Shown here piece by piece: positions 5,858 through 6,139 of a DNA stretch of 6,139 bases; positions within the stretch are counted from its first letter, which is position 1, and each line of letters begins with the position of its first letter. The translations under genes were made by a program, and so were the position numbers. The notes under the pieces were generated by a model, which saw only the letters and a program-made list of their open reading frames with translations, searched no databases and was not told where the DNA came from. Origin of the DNA: DAOMOD01 sp964526035 (GTDB lineage Bacteria > Pseudomonadota > Gammaproteobacteria > Xanthomonadales > BPKI01); the NCBI GenBank assembly GCA_964526035.1, contig CAZGKE010000186.1, forward strand, positions 1 through 6,139. Direction: 5' to 3'.

Positions 5858-6139
5858 GCGCGCAAGGTAGCAGACTCGGAGATTTCACAGCCGTCATGCA
5901 GCACGAGCAGCGCGTAGCGCGGCCTGTGCGCTTTTCGACTGAATCTCGATGCGCAACGGGGTGACGAAGATCCCAGGCAAACCCGCGGCCCGGCAGGAGC
6001 AGCGAAAGCCGCGATCAGCGGTCCATGCTGGCCTGCTTGGTGGGGGATGGATCCCGCACCCAGCAGGGGAATCCCTCCCCGGGCCTAGAAGGTGCATAAA
6101 CGGTGGGGTTGTCACGGGGAGCCAGAAAAAGAAGCCCGT
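5858..6139. other. Upstream region of the dctPQM operon, no gene recognised
   Basis: These 282 bases run from the dctP start to the window edge. A minus-strand frame of 73 codons (6115-5894) exists but has an unnatural Pro/Arg/Cys-rich composition and runs through a strong palindrome, so I do not call it. The operon's promoter is probably here, read on the minus strand, but I could not find a sigma-70 pair with good hexamers and spacing. Besides the 36-base hairpin at 6032-6067 there is a GGGGAATCCCTCCCC stretch (6066-6080), which contains a small GGGA/TCCC palindrome. No regulator gene such as a DctB/DctD-type two-component pair is in view. Confidence 0.5.
6032..6067. repeat. 36-base near-perfect inverted repeat upstream of dctP
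   Basis: CCTGCT (6032-6037) pairs with AGCAGG (6062-6067); after one mismatch GGTG (6039-6042) pairs with CACC (6057-6060); after another mismatch GGGA (6044-6047) pairs with TCCC (6052-6055), leaving a 4-base loop TGGA. That is 14 pairs with two mismatches. It is not followed by a T-tract on either strand, so an intrinsic terminator is unlikely. A regulator-binding site, a mobile-repeat remnant or the end of an upstream transcript are possible. It lies about 175 bases before the dctP start. Confidence 0.55.

Noticed and set aside
4856..5917. 353-codon open frame on the plus strand, antisense to dctP and dctQ
   Set aside because: It is the mirror of well-supported TRAP genes in GC-rich DNA. 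Its composition is Arg/Gly/His/Gln-rich with no domain, and the opposite strand carries clear family motifs.
5894..6115. 73-codon minus-strand frame upstream of dctP
   Set aside because: Composition is unlike a protein, it reads through the 36-base palindrome, and there is no ribosome site or recognisable family.

Overview
The window is GC-rich bacterial DNA with long open frames and strong third-position G/C. It most resembles a gammaproteobacterium of the Lysobacterales (Xanthomonadales), probably a Rhodanobacteraceae- or Dokdonella-like organism. The clues are the secreted beta-helix protein that ends in IFANGFED, a tail I recall from many exported proteins of that order, and an intergenic REP-like palindrome of a type common there. 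Both clues rest on memory and are suggestive only. The contig is a draft scaffold: a run of exactly 100 N interrupts one gene.

Layout. Positions 2-829 (+) hold the C-terminal part of a TPR-repeat protein whose start lies outside the window. After about 200 bases, 1031-2677 (+) encodes an exported right-handed parallel beta-helix protein with a Sec signal peptide, Gly-rich helix rungs, a choice-of-anchor-Q-like C-terminal region and the IFANGFED end; the N run sits in its middle at 1840-1939. Positions 2678-3107 hold no credible gene but are rich in inverted repeats. They lie between two converging transcription units. Positions 5857 down to 3108 (-) form a compact three-gene operon for a TRAP transporter, in the order dctP (periplasmic binding protein), dctQ (small membrane subunit), dctM (large membrane subunit). 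Positions 5858-6139 are the operon's upstream region and carry a 36-base near-perfect hairpin.

Function. The TRAP proteins should work as one system. DctP is exported and captures an organic-acid-type solute in the periplasm, and DctQM carries it across the inner membrane using a sodium or proton gradient. The binding protein looks closest to the Bordetella DctP6/DctP7 type, which points tentatively to pyroglutamate or a similar small carboxylate. The two plus-strand genes have no evident link to the transporter.

What stands out is mostly non-coding. The convergent region has a seven-base motif alternating in orientation about every 45 bases, a hairpin 14-mer repeated exactly 100 bases apart, and six copies of GGCGGA/TCCGCC. 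The codon-use change across the N gap and the unexplained C-terminal tail are also worth checking. I see no CRISPR array, transposase, tRNA or rRNA, and no clear evidence of a wholly new multi-gene system.
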